This document shows positions 17,110 to 24,336 of a stretch of 64,000 bases of DNA, in pieces; position 1 is the stretch's first letter, and every line of letters starts with the position of its first letter. Both the position numbers and the translations under genes were made by a program. Where the stretch lies: contig JANYDD010000031.1 in assembly GCA_025359945.1 (NCBI GenBank), positions 124,001-188,000 of the forward strand. The letters are read 5' to 3'. The stretch comes from Bdellovibrio sp. GTDB lineage: Bacteria > Bdellovibrionota > Bdellovibrionia > Bdellovibrionales > Bdellovibrionaceae. The notes below the pieces were generated by a model. The model saw only the letters and a list, made by a program, of their open reading frames with translations. It did no database searches and was not told where the DNA came from.

Positions 17110-18116
17110 AGATTATGCGGCGACGCCTTGACGTGAATGTCGTCGGCTTGACCCAATAAAAATTTTTTCATTCCCACCCAGCCGATCATCGCCGCATTGT
17201 CCGTGCAGTAGCGCAAGGGCGGAATCAAAAGCAAAACGTGATTGGCCTTGGCCCATTCGCTCGATTTTTGGCGCAGTCGAGAATTGGCACTCACACCTCC
17301 GGTCAATATAAACTGCATGGCCCCCGTTTTTTGCCGGGCTAATTCTAACTTTTGAAGCAAAGTATCGACGATGGCTTCTTGAAAAGAGGCGCACAAATCC
17401 GAGACCCGAGTTAAGTCCGCGTGATCGGCAATAAATCTTTGCGCAGAAGACTTCAGCCCTGAGAAACTAGTTTCAAATTTATTTTCGTCTAAAATTCCGC
17501 GCGGAAAATCATGGTACTTTGGATTTCCGAAGGCAGACAAACGGTCGACTTCGACCCCACCAGGAAAAGGCAAGCCCAGCATCTTGGCAAATTTGTCAAA
17601 GGCCTCGCCGGCGGCATCATCCCTAGTCTTTCCTAAAAGTTCGTAAGTGCCAAATTTGCGAATGAAATAAATTTCGGTGTGACCACCGCTGACCGACAGG
17701 GCCACGGAGTTTTCGACCGTTGTTGAAAGTGGCGTGTGCGTTGGATCCCACAAGAAAGGAGCCATTAAATGCCCCTCAAGATGATTGACACCAACGATGG
17801 GTTTGCCCCACGCAAAAGCCAACGACTTGGCCGCAGTCACACCCACCAACAAAGATCCCATCAACCCGGGACTGGTAGTGACCGAAATAAAGTCCACCTG
17901 CTGGGATAAAATTTGGGCTTCCGCCATTAATTTTTCAAGCAGCGGAAAGAACTGCATCACGTGTTGTCGACTGGCGATTTCAGGGACGACACCCCCAAAT
18001 TTTTGATGAAATTCGTTTTGATGAGAAGACAGAATCCCTAATACAAAGCCATCTTGCCTAACCAATGCGACCGAGGTGTCATCACATGAGGTTTCAATCG
18101 CCAGAGTGACTTTCAT
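17106..18116 (-). CDS. tsaD: tRNA N6-threonylcarbamoyladenosine transferase TsaD
   Basis: 336 residues, the standard TsaD length. It transfers threonylcarbamoyl to A37 of ANN-decoding tRNAs with TsaB, TsaC and TsaE, which are not in the window. The N-terminal ETSCDDTSVAL, the metal-binding HLEGH motif and the C-terminal TGGVSANSRLR and CTDNAAMIG motifs are intact. Its start codon directly abuts the cpoB-like stop, and its end overlaps rsmA by four bases. Confidence 0.97.
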   Translation of the reverse strand: MKVTLAIETSCDDTSVALVRQDGFVLGILSSHQNEFHQKFGGVVPEIASRQHVMQFFPLLEKLMAEAQILSQQVDFISVTTSPGLMGSLLVGVTAAKSLAFAWGKPIVGVNHLEGHLMAPFLWDPTHTPLSTTVENSVALSVSGGHTEIYFIRKFGTYELLGKTRDDAAGEAFDKFAKMLGLPFPGGVEVDRLSAFGNPKYHDFPRGILDENKFETSFSGLKSSAQRFIADHADLTRVSDLCASFQEAIVDTLLQKLELARQKTGAMQFILTGGVSANSRLRQKSSEWAKANHVLLLIPPLRYCTDNAAMIGWVGMKKFLLGQADDIHVKASPHNL

Positions 18117-18758
18117 TTATTTTTTAGCTTTGAGTTTCCCCTTGGCGGATTTGGAAAAACTGGAATTAGGGTATCGGGAAATCACTTCGTCAAAAAATGT
18201 TCGGGCTTCGTCTTTCATGCCCAGCTCTTGGAAGCTGACGCCAATTTTGTAGGTGGCTTCCGGCATTTGCTTCCCCTTGGGAAATTGCTCGCGATATTTT
18301 TGAAATTGAACGATGGCTTTTTTATAATCGGTATTTTTAAAAAGCTCTTGTGCTGTATCAAACGGATTTGCCGTTGAAGGCTTTACTTTTGGCTCTTTCT
18401 GCAATTCAAGAATTTGATTTTGAAGCTTAACTAATTCTTCTTGAAACAAAGCTAATTTTTTGGCGTTCTCGCTGCGTTCTTCTTCTTGGGATTTCTTGGC
18501 ACGGTCTTTATCTTGCGCCACAATCTGATTGTGATTCTCTAAAGCCTCGACACGACCGTTGAGCGAGCGAATGCCTTCGCTCAACTCATTAAATCGGTTT
18601 CCTTGATCAGCATTGCTTTTTTGCATTTGTACGACTTGTTCTTGGATCACTTTTTTTTGCTCGGTTTCTTGAATCGAAGTTCTAGTTTCTAAACAGGCGG
18701 TTAAACTAAAAAATCCAATGACTAAAAAAAAATGTAGTATGAGAGTTTGATTTTTCAT
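18117..18758 (-). CDS. CpoB/YbgF-like TPR lipoprotein
   Basis: 213 residues: signal peptide with lipobox LTAC (Cys22), a coiled coil over about 30-125, and C-terminal TPR-like repeats (QELFKNTDYKKAIVQFQKYREQFP and GMKDEARTFFDEVISRYP). This matches CpoB/YbgF, the Tol-Pal partner that coordinates outer-membrane constriction with peptidoglycan synthesis, and pal lies two genes upstream. Unlike E. coli CpoB it is a lipoprotein. It overlaps the DUF4398 gene by one base. Confidence 0.85.
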   Translation of the reverse strand: MKNQTLILHFFLVIGFFSLTACLETRTSIQETEQKKVIQEQVVQMQKSNADQGNRFNELSEGIRSLNGRVEALENHNQIVAQDKDRAKKSQEEERSENAKKLALFQEELVKLQNQILELQKEPKVKPSTANPFDTAQELFKNTDYKKAIVQFQKYREQFPKGKQMPEATYKIGVSFQELGMKDEARTFFDEVISRYPNSSFSKSAKGKLKAKK

Positions 18759-19084
18759 TAAAAAATTTCTCCAGTCTTAAATCGAATCAATCGTGCCGAG
18801 TTTTCGGCTTTCTCCGAAAAATCGCGAGATCTTTGAAACTGAACCTTGGCATCGGCGTATTGGCGATCTTCGTAAAGAAGCTTGCCCTTTTGATAAGCTT
18901 CGAGGGCTTGCGAGTACAAACCCGAAGAATGGCGAGCCGAATCCACACGGGTGGCGGCTTCAAGGGCCTCTTTGGCGAATGCAAAATCTTCGTTGGGTTG
19001 AGGTGCCGTCACGCAACCTGAAACCCAGATGAAACAAATGCAGACAATGGTTTTTAAGTATTTTTTGTTCGTAACAAAGGTCAT
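18758..19084 (-). CDS. DUF4398-type lipoprotein
   Basis: 108 residues with signal peptide and lipobox VSGC (Cys24). The mature part is a helical hairpin rich in Ala (EALEAATRVDSAR, then YQKGKLLYEDRQYADAKVQF) typical of DUF4398 domains found beside OmpA-like proteins. It sits between pal and the cpoB-like gene with overlaps of four and one bases, so it is probably a periplasmic partner of the Tol-Pal system. Confidence 0.8.
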   Translation of the reverse strand: MTFVTNKKYLKTIVCICFIWVSGCVTAPQPNEDFAFAKEALEAATRVDSARHSSGLYSQALEAYQKGKLLYEDRQYADAKVQFQRSRDFSEKAENSARLIRFKTGEIF

Positions 19085-19626
19085 TGGACGGGAACAAAAT
19101 TGGCGCGACGATTATTTCGATTGTCGCCCTCAGAATCGCCCTGAGAAAGTAATTTTTCCTCGCCGTAGCTCACGGTATTGATTCGACCTACGGGAATACC
19201 CAATTTTACCATGTAATCTTTGACGGCTTTGGCACGACGTTCACCCAGTGCCAAGTTGTACTCGTTAGAACCGTGCGCATCGCAATGACCTTCGACGGTC
19301 ATATTCATTTTTTCGGGCTGAGATTTTAGCCATTTAACGTTTCCTTGAATAATTCTTTGAGCGTCTTTGGGTAATACCGATCGATCGTAATCAAAATGCA
19401 CGGTCTCAAGCCCTGGGATCTTGCCGCTATCACTACCAACAGCATCAAATGCAATCGGAGTTTGCTCGATTTTATTATCGGGAACACTTTCTGTTTTAGG
19501 AGCCAAATCAGATTGGTCCTCAACTTTTTTCTTTGAGGCACATGCGCCTAAGCCAACAACGACGGCGGAAATAATTACTGCGGAAAAAAGTTTTTGGGTT
19601 AAGGGCGAAATATTTTTTTTTACCAT
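19081..19626 (-). CDS. pal: Peptidoglycan-associated lipoprotein Pal
   Basis: 181 residues. The signal peptide ends in lipobox GLGAC (Cys29). An OmpA-like peptidoglycan-binding domain spans about 65-180 with the strand VHFDYDRSVLP, the meso-DAP-binding motif EGHCDAHGSNEYNLALGERRA and NNRRANF. It tethers the outer membrane to peptidoglycan. The motif has Cys where many Pal proteins have Thr (GHTDERG). It heads the operon. tolQRAB is not adjacent. Confidence 0.94.
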   Translation of the reverse strand: MVKKNISPLTQKLFSAVIISAVVVGLGACASKKKVEDQSDLAPKTESVPDNKIEQTPIAFDAVGSDSGKIPGLETVHFDYDRSVLPKDAQRIIQGNVKWLKSQPEKMNMTVEGHCDAHGSNEYNLALGERRAKAVKDYMVKLGIPVGRINTVSYGEEKLLSQGDSEGDNRNNRRANFVPVQ

Positions 19627-19778
19627 TGTGGATCCTCCTGAAAGGCGTTTGGGGTGTCTCCTATTTATGTCAGATATTCCGAATCTTTAGAAGGGCGATC
19701 TTCGATTTATTTTGCGAGGCACTATAACTCGTCTTGACAAGCATAGTTTCCGACTAAAAACTGAGAAGAGGGGGTTGA

Positions 19779-20297
19779 ATGGAAAAAATTTTTGACCAAT
19801 GGAATTGGGTCAGAGACCTCGTCAAAACGGAAGAGCAAATGGAAGAAACCGGCGTGATTGATTTGTCGACTCAAGTTGATGAAGACAAAGCTCTGGTGAA
19901 AGAGACCTTCTATTTCTTGCATCGATTAAAAAATGAATTTATCGAAGCCACCCAGGCTTTTAACTCTTTAAAAACTTCTCCGTTGGGTCGAATTAAAATC
20001 TACGGAATTGCTAAAACAGAAGCTGACTTTATGTTGTTTCGCAATGGCTTTAAGATGATCTTTTCTTTTAAAAATCCGGGCATGGTCAGCATTCGTTTTA
20101 ATTTTTTTGGTCCTCAATACTTGCCCAACGCGGCCGGCAATCAAAGCTCGGCTGCCCAGTTAATGGAAGAACACCTTGTTGAAACAAAAAAAGGGCCGTT
20201 CCATGACATCACTTGGACTTTTCAAGATCAACCTTTTCAGATCCCCGCTTTGGTTAAATATCATTTGACCCTGTTTATTCGCGAAAGCGCTAAATAA
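19779..20297 (+). CDS. Conserved-looking cytosolic protein of unknown function
   Basis: 172 residues without signal peptide or membrane segment. Helical N-terminal half (about 1-65) and a beta-rich C-terminal half with aromatic clusters (MIFSFKNPG, RFNFFGPQYLP). It starts after AGAGGGGG. It converges on the 87-codon gene of the opposite strand with an 8-base overlap. Family unknown. Confidence 0.7.
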   Translation: MEKIFDQWNWVRDLVKTEEQMEETGVIDLSTQVDEDKALVKETFYFLHRLKNEFIEATQAFNSLKTSPLGRIKIYGIAKTEADFMLFRNGFKMIFSFKNPGMVSIRFNFFGPQYLPNAAGNQSSAAQLMEEHLVETKKGPFHDITWTFQDQPFQIPALVKYHLTLFIRESAK

Positions 20298-20544
20298 AAC
20301 GGTTGATTCGGTTCAGCGGCCCTTGGCCCGTGAAACCTTCGGCGATTTGAAATTCCAAAGGCTGTAGGTACTTGACCTGCAACTGGATTTTTTGACCTGC
20401 TTTTAGATTTATTTTAGACATATTTTTGACGCGAAAAACTTCGCCATTAAAGCTGACCAAAATATCTTGCGAGCTTAAGATTTCAACCACTTCGAATTGG
20501 TAAATCTGACCTGCCGTCCATCCCGCCTGGGCCGCATTAGCCAT
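20290..20544 (-). CDS. Small beta-rich protein of unknown function
   Basis: 84 residues from ATG 20544; a TTG nine bases upstream is the alternative. The pattern QIYQFEVVEILSSQDILVSFNGEVFRVKN followed by GQKIQLQVKYLQP looks like a small beta-barrel (OB- or SH3-like). Its start overlaps the upstream gene end by eight bases, so it is the last gene of the long minus-strand run. No function can be assigned. Confidence 0.65.
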   Translation of the reverse strand: MANAAQAGWTAGQIYQFEVVEILSSQDILVSFNGEVFRVKNMSKINLKAGQKIQLQVKYLQPLEFQIAEGFTGQGPLNRINRFI

Positions 20545-21181
20545 TTTTCTCAATCCGTGGAAATGTGACCGGAATTGCCTGCCTGAACTTGTCTCCTAAG
20601 CTGGAGAGTTTTGTTTTCTCGACCTCAGGTAATGTGGGTTGGACCGCCGCTACAGTGGTGACACCGGTCTTGGCCCAATCGGGAAGATCTTCAGGCGCAA
20701 ACTGCAGGCGGTCGCGATTGACCTTGGCGATAAACTCGATCTCGCCCAAATTCAAATCGACTTCTTTAGAAATTTCTTCCACGGATTTACCCTGATGAGC
20801 TAGTTGAGCCGCCCGGATGTACTTCATCGTATTTTGTCGTTCGATAATTTCTTGATGAGGAATTTTATCTTGAAAAATTTTGGCGACTTCTAAACTTTGG
20901 TTTCTGCTGGCTTCGATTTTTTGTATCTGCTGTTCCGATTGCAGAATCTCGTGCTGCAGTTCTTGGGTCTTTTTTTCGATCAATTTCTTCATTTGATCGA
21001 CTTGTTCTTCGGTACGATCCGCTAAATCTTCTAGAATTGAAATTTTACTTTGCAGCAGTTGCAGGCCGCGACTTAAACGGGGATCCTGGGCCGGAGGTCG
21101 CATCAGCCTTACCCATAAAGTAGCCACACCCGCTAGCATCAAAAGATCAACCAAAGCTTGTACTAAAAACCAAATGTTCAT
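20537..21181 (-). CDS. Membrane-anchored coiled-coil protein (DUF2802-like)
   Basis: 214 residues. One N-terminal membrane helix (about 5-25) is followed by a coiled coil (about 38-105). A short helical motif comes next (RAAQLAHQGKSVEEISKEVDLNLGEIEFI), like the helix-turn-helix of DUF2802 proteins often found near flagellar genes. A Pro-rich tail ends the protein. It follows the aminotransferase after 56 bases and is coupled to the small gene behind it. The DUF2802 assignment is tentative. Confidence 0.72.
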   Translation of the reverse strand: MNIWFLVQALVDLLMLAGVATLWVRLMRPPAQDPRLSRGLQLLQSKISILEDLADRTEEQVDQMKKLIEKKTQELQHEILQSEQQIQKIEASRNQSLEVAKIFQDKIPHQEIIERQNTMKYIRAAQLAHQGKSVEEISKEVDLNLGEIEFIAKVNRDRLQFAPEDLPDWAKTGVTTVAAVQPTLPEVEKTKLSSLGDKFRQAIPVTFPRIEKNG

Positions 21182-21237
21182 AAAGACCTCGCTATGAGAT
21201 CCATTTTAGCTTGGTCGGGCTTTAAAGGCTATTGGCC

Positions 21238-22434
21238 CTAAGGCCTGAAAAAAGCATTCATCCTAGAACATGCGCTTGCGAAATCTTCTGCAGAGACTGC
21301 AAAACTAATTCTTAAATACCCTTCGGTGCCAAATTCAACTCCGGGAACAGCTGCCACGAAAGCCTTTTCCAGAAGGGCCTCGGCCAAATCTTTTGAGTTT
21401 TTAAAATTTAGACCGTCAGGTCTAGTTTGGTTTAAGAATGGTCTAATATTAATCCAAAAATAAAAGGCTCCGTCTGGGGTCACCCATTTCAGATCTTTAA
21501 TTTTTCGCAAATTTGCTTCGGCACTTTCTTTTTTGGCTTTCAAAAGTTGAAGAGCCGATTTTACTTCATAGTCCTGATTTTCTAGTGCGCTGAGTGCTGC
21601 ACGTTGGGACAAATTCGATGTGTTCGAAGTCGTCTGACTGAGATAATCTCCCATCAGTTGCATCACGGTTTTAGGACCCACCAACCAACCTATTCTCCAT
21701 CCCACCATCGCTAACGTTTTAGAAGCGCCATTCACAATCAACAATTGATTTTTAAGGCCAGGTTCCACCTCGAGCAAATGCGGCGCCGTGAACTGTTCAC
21801 CAAAATAAAGGTGATTGTAAATATCATCAGAAATAATCCATAGATTTGGAAACTGCATAAGAACTTTCGCCAATGCTGAAAGCTCTTCACGTGTGTACGC
21901 AACACCGGTTGGGTTACTGGGGCTGCATAAAATAAAGGCCTTGGTTTTTGCCGTGATGGTTTGTTGCAACTGCTCGGCAGTAATTTTAAATCGGTTTTCT
22001 TCTTTTGTTTCAATAAATACCGGAATTCCACCGGCCAATTCGGCCATCGAGGGATAACTGACCCAATAAGGTGCTGGAACAATCACTTCGTCACCTGGAT
22101 TTATCAGCAGCTGAAACAACGAATAGATCGCAAATTTGGCTCCGGGGGTGATCGCCACCTGCGATTCTAAAAACTGAGTTTTAGTTTCCCTAGAAGTTAA
22201 TTCGGCCACCAGTTTTTTGAGCTCTGGCAACCCAGATGCTGGTGTGTACCTTGAAAATTTTTCGTTCAAAGCACTTTGAGCTCCCGCCACTGCACTGGCA
22301 GGAACATCCCAATCGGGTTCTCCGACAGTGAGATTAAGTACCGGGTTTCCGGCGGCGGCTAAAGTCTTTGCTTTCTGAGATAATGCCAACGTGGGTGATG
22401 GTTTCAAAAGACGAGTTCGTTCTGAAAAATTCAC
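21238..22434 (-). CDS. Aspartate/aromatic aminotransferase (class I, PLP)
   Basis: 398 residues. Fold-type I aminotransferase with the aspartate aminotransferase signatures NLTVGEPDWDVP, PAPYWVSYPSM, CSPSNPTGVAYT and the PLP lysine in NGASKTLAMVGWRIGW. The most likely reaction is aspartate plus 2-oxoglutarate to oxaloacetate plus glutamate; the sequence resembles the thermophile-type AspC subgroup. The ATG overlaps the coaD stop by four bases. Confidence 0.93.
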   Translation of the reverse strand: MNFSERTRLLKPSPTLALSQKAKTLAAAGNPVLNLTVGEPDWDVPASAVAGAQSALNEKFSRYTPASGLPELKKLVAELTSRETKTQFLESQVAITPGAKFAIYSLFQLLINPGDEVIVPAPYWVSYPSMAELAGGIPVFIETKEENRFKITAEQLQQTITAKTKAFILCSPSNPTGVAYTREELSALAKVLMQFPNLWIISDDIYNHLYFGEQFTAPHLLEVEPGLKNQLLIVNGASKTLAMVGWRIGWLVGPKTVMQLMGDYLSQTTSNTSNLSQRAALSALENQDYEVKSALQLLKAKKESAEANLRKIKDLKWVTPDGAFYFWINIRPFLNQTRPDGLNFKNSKDLAEALLEKAFVAAVPGVEFGTEGYLRISFAVSAEDFASACSRMNAFFRP

Positions 22435-22955
22435 TTATTTTTACCTCGAGAAACGTTTTTTTGAAGTTTAGTTTTGAGAGGGCCGATCACTTGAGCTGGC
22501 ACTAAACCTTTGGGGTCACCCCCATTTTTCACCACTTCTTTGACGGCCCTTGAAGAAATAAAATAATATTCAGGGCTTGCAAAAACCAAGACAGTTTCAA
22601 TTTCGGGATTCAGTTGGCGGTTGATGTTGGCTTGGCTGACTTCATATTCGAAGTCCGTCACCGCACGAAGACCACGAACAATCACTTGGCCCTTTTCTTT
22701 TTTGACAAAATCCACCGTCAGGCCTTCAAAAATTTCAATGCGCACATTCGGCAAATTCCCCAAAGATTTTTTAATCAGTTGACGTCGTTCGACGGCCGTA
22801 AATAAAGAAATTTTGTCATTTGATTGCGCGACCAACACAACGACTTCTTCGTACAAAGCTGAAATGCGGCGGATAATATCGACGTGGCCCAAAGTAATGG
22901 GATCAAAACTTCCCGGATAGATGGCCCGTCGAAAAATGGGATTCTTGGTTTTCAT
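22431..22955 (-). CDS. coaD: Phosphopantetheine adenylyltransferase CoaD
   Basis: 174 residues. It catalyses the fourth step of coenzyme A synthesis. The N-terminal YPGSFDPITLGHVDII with the nucleotidyltransferase T/HxGH signature and the C-terminal FISSRAVKEV motif are present; Arg replaces the more usual Thr in ISST. The coaE gene for the next step lies at 53 kb in the same window. It is coupled to the aminotransferase downstream. Confidence 0.96.
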   Translation of the reverse strand: MKTKNPIFRRAIYPGSFDPITLGHVDIIRRISALYEEVVVLVAQSNDKISLFTAVERRQLIKKSLGNLPNVRIEIFEGLTVDFVKKEKGQVIVRGLRAVTDFEYEVSQANINRQLNPEIETVLVFASPEYYFISSRAVKEVVKNGGDPKGLVPAQVIGPLKTKLQKNVSRGKNK

Positions 22956-22998
22956 TTGCAGTCCTTATCAGAAGGCTATTGTGTTTTGCAATTCAAAG

Positions 22999-23541
22999 TC
23001 ATCCCGCTTGAAAGATCGAAAGTGATTTATCGCCGTATTGACGTCGATCCCACAGCTTCAAGGGGCCGTAAAAATCCTGAATTTTTTCTTTAAGGCCGGA
23101 CTCGATCGCGATCAATGTTCCTGTCTTGAAAACCTTTGATATCGCCATTTCTTGCAATAATGCATCGGCCATCTTTTCGGTGAACGGAGGGTCGATAAAA
23201 ATAATATCGTAAACGTTAGCCGTGGTTTTAAGAAATAAATAAACGTCTTGCGCAAAAATCTTAAAATCAGCTTTGATCTTTAAGTTGTCCAAATTCTTTT
23301 TTAAAAGTTCAATCGACTGCGGGTGTTTATCAACAAAATGAACTTGTGCGGCCCCTCGGGACAGAGCTTCTAGGCCCAGGTTTCCGCTGCCTGAAAAAAG
23401 ATCTAGAATTTGCTGGCCCTCGAAATAACCTTGCATAATATTAAAAAGACTTTCCTTAACCCGGTCTGTGGTGGGTCGCAAGTGGGGCAGATCAAATTCG
23501 GCTAATTTATGACCTTTGTATTTTCCTGAAATGATTCGCAT
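22999..23541 (-). CDS. rsmD: 16S rRNA (guanine966-N2)-methyltransferase RsmD
   Basis: 180 residues, SAM-dependent. Typical start MRIISGKYKGHKL, LRPTTDRVKESLFNI, the SAM loop DLFSGSGNLGLEALSRGA and the catalytic IFIDPPF. It is commonly paired with coaD, as here, with a 43-base gap. Confidence 0.95.
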   Translation of the reverse strand: MRIISGKYKGHKLAEFDLPHLRPTTDRVKESLFNIMQGYFEGQQILDLFSGSGNLGLEALSRGAAQVHFVDKHPQSIELLKKNLDNLKIKADFKIFAQDVYLFLKTTANVYDIIFIDPPFTEKMADALLQEMAISKVFKTGTLIAIESGLKEKIQDFYGPLKLWDRRQYGDKSLSIFQAG

Positions 23542-23560
23542 GCGGGCTCCGGCGCGGACT

Positions 23561-23944
23561 TTAAGTTTTTTGCCCGATCTTACTTAAGAATTCCTGGATT
23601 GTCTTTAGGTTATGATCCTGAAGCGAAGTAAAATGAAGCTCGACAATCATGTGCGTCGGCATTTCGCCTTTTCGAAAATGTTCTACCGGCTGTTGGGTTT
23701 TAATCACCCGCAGCTTTTCCTTAATCACGTAACTGGTCGTTGGAATCTGAAAAAACCCTTCGAAAACTTCGCCCAATTTATAAAATTCGTAAGGAGACTC
23801 CATCAAAAGTCCCACGACATTTAAGGTTTTGATTTTTCCTTTTCTTTTTTCTGCGGAAGGGCGCAATAACTCTAAATCGATAGGGTAGGGCGTGATCATA
23901 ATTTTTTCAGAAGAGGACTCGGAGCTTTTTTTTGCAGTCGACAT
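23561..23944 (-). CDS. PilZ-like protein lacking c-di-GMP binding residues
   Basis: 127 residues. The strand pattern GKIKTLNVVGLLMESPYEFYKLGEVFEGFFQI followed by a C-terminal helix (NLKTIQEFLSKIG) resembles the PilZ barrel. There is no RxxxR motif, and DxSxxG is degraded to NVVG, so it would not bind the nucleotide in the usual way. It overlaps the receiver gene by one base. The fold assignment is tentative. Confidence 0.65.
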   Translation of the reverse strand: MSTAKKSSESSSEKIMITPYPIDLELLRPSAEKRKGKIKTLNVVGLLMESPYEFYKLGEVFEGFFQIPTTSYVIKEKLRVIKTQQPVEHFRKGEMPTHMIVELHFTSLQDHNLKTIQEFLSKIGQKT

Positions 23945-24336
23945 TAAACCACCAGCGATCGCTTTATTTTATTCTCGCACAGTTCCACGATCTTAAATAC
24001 GTTTTCAAACGGCTTTGGCATAAACTCTAGGCTTGGCCACTGCAGACCGCTGTCCTCTATTTTCATCTCAGAAAAGGCAGAAATCAAAATAACATGCGAA
24101 CTGACTAGACCTAGTGCTTGAGCTTTTTTTAAAACCTCGAAACCATTCAAGTCAGGCATCACGATGTCCAGCACGACAAAATCGGGTTTCACCTGGGACC
24201 AAAGCTGCAGCCCCGGGATCCCGCTGTCGGCGTCAAAGACTATAAAGTGGTGGGCTTGAAATGCTTTTCGCAGGGCCCTTCGAACCAAATTTTCATCGTC
24301 GATAATAAGAACTTTTTTTTCTTTATTGTCTAACAA
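23944..24336 (-). CDS. Single-domain (CheY-like) response regulator
   Basis: 130 residues, a receiver domain only. The acidic pair is in IIDDEN, the phospho-acceptor aspartate in VLDIVMPDLNG, the Thr/Ser switch in LISAFS and the conserved lysine in MPKPF. With no output domain, it probably acts by protein contact. It overlaps the adjoining kinase gene by 14 bases, and that kinase is its likely phosphodonor. Confidence 0.92.
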   Translation of the reverse strand: MLDNKEKKVLIIDDENLVRRALRKAFQAHHFIVFDADSGIPGLQLWSQVKPDFVVLDIVMPDLNGFEVLKKAQALGLVSSHVILISAFSEMKIEDSGLQWPSLEFMPKPFENVFKIVELCENKIKRSLVV

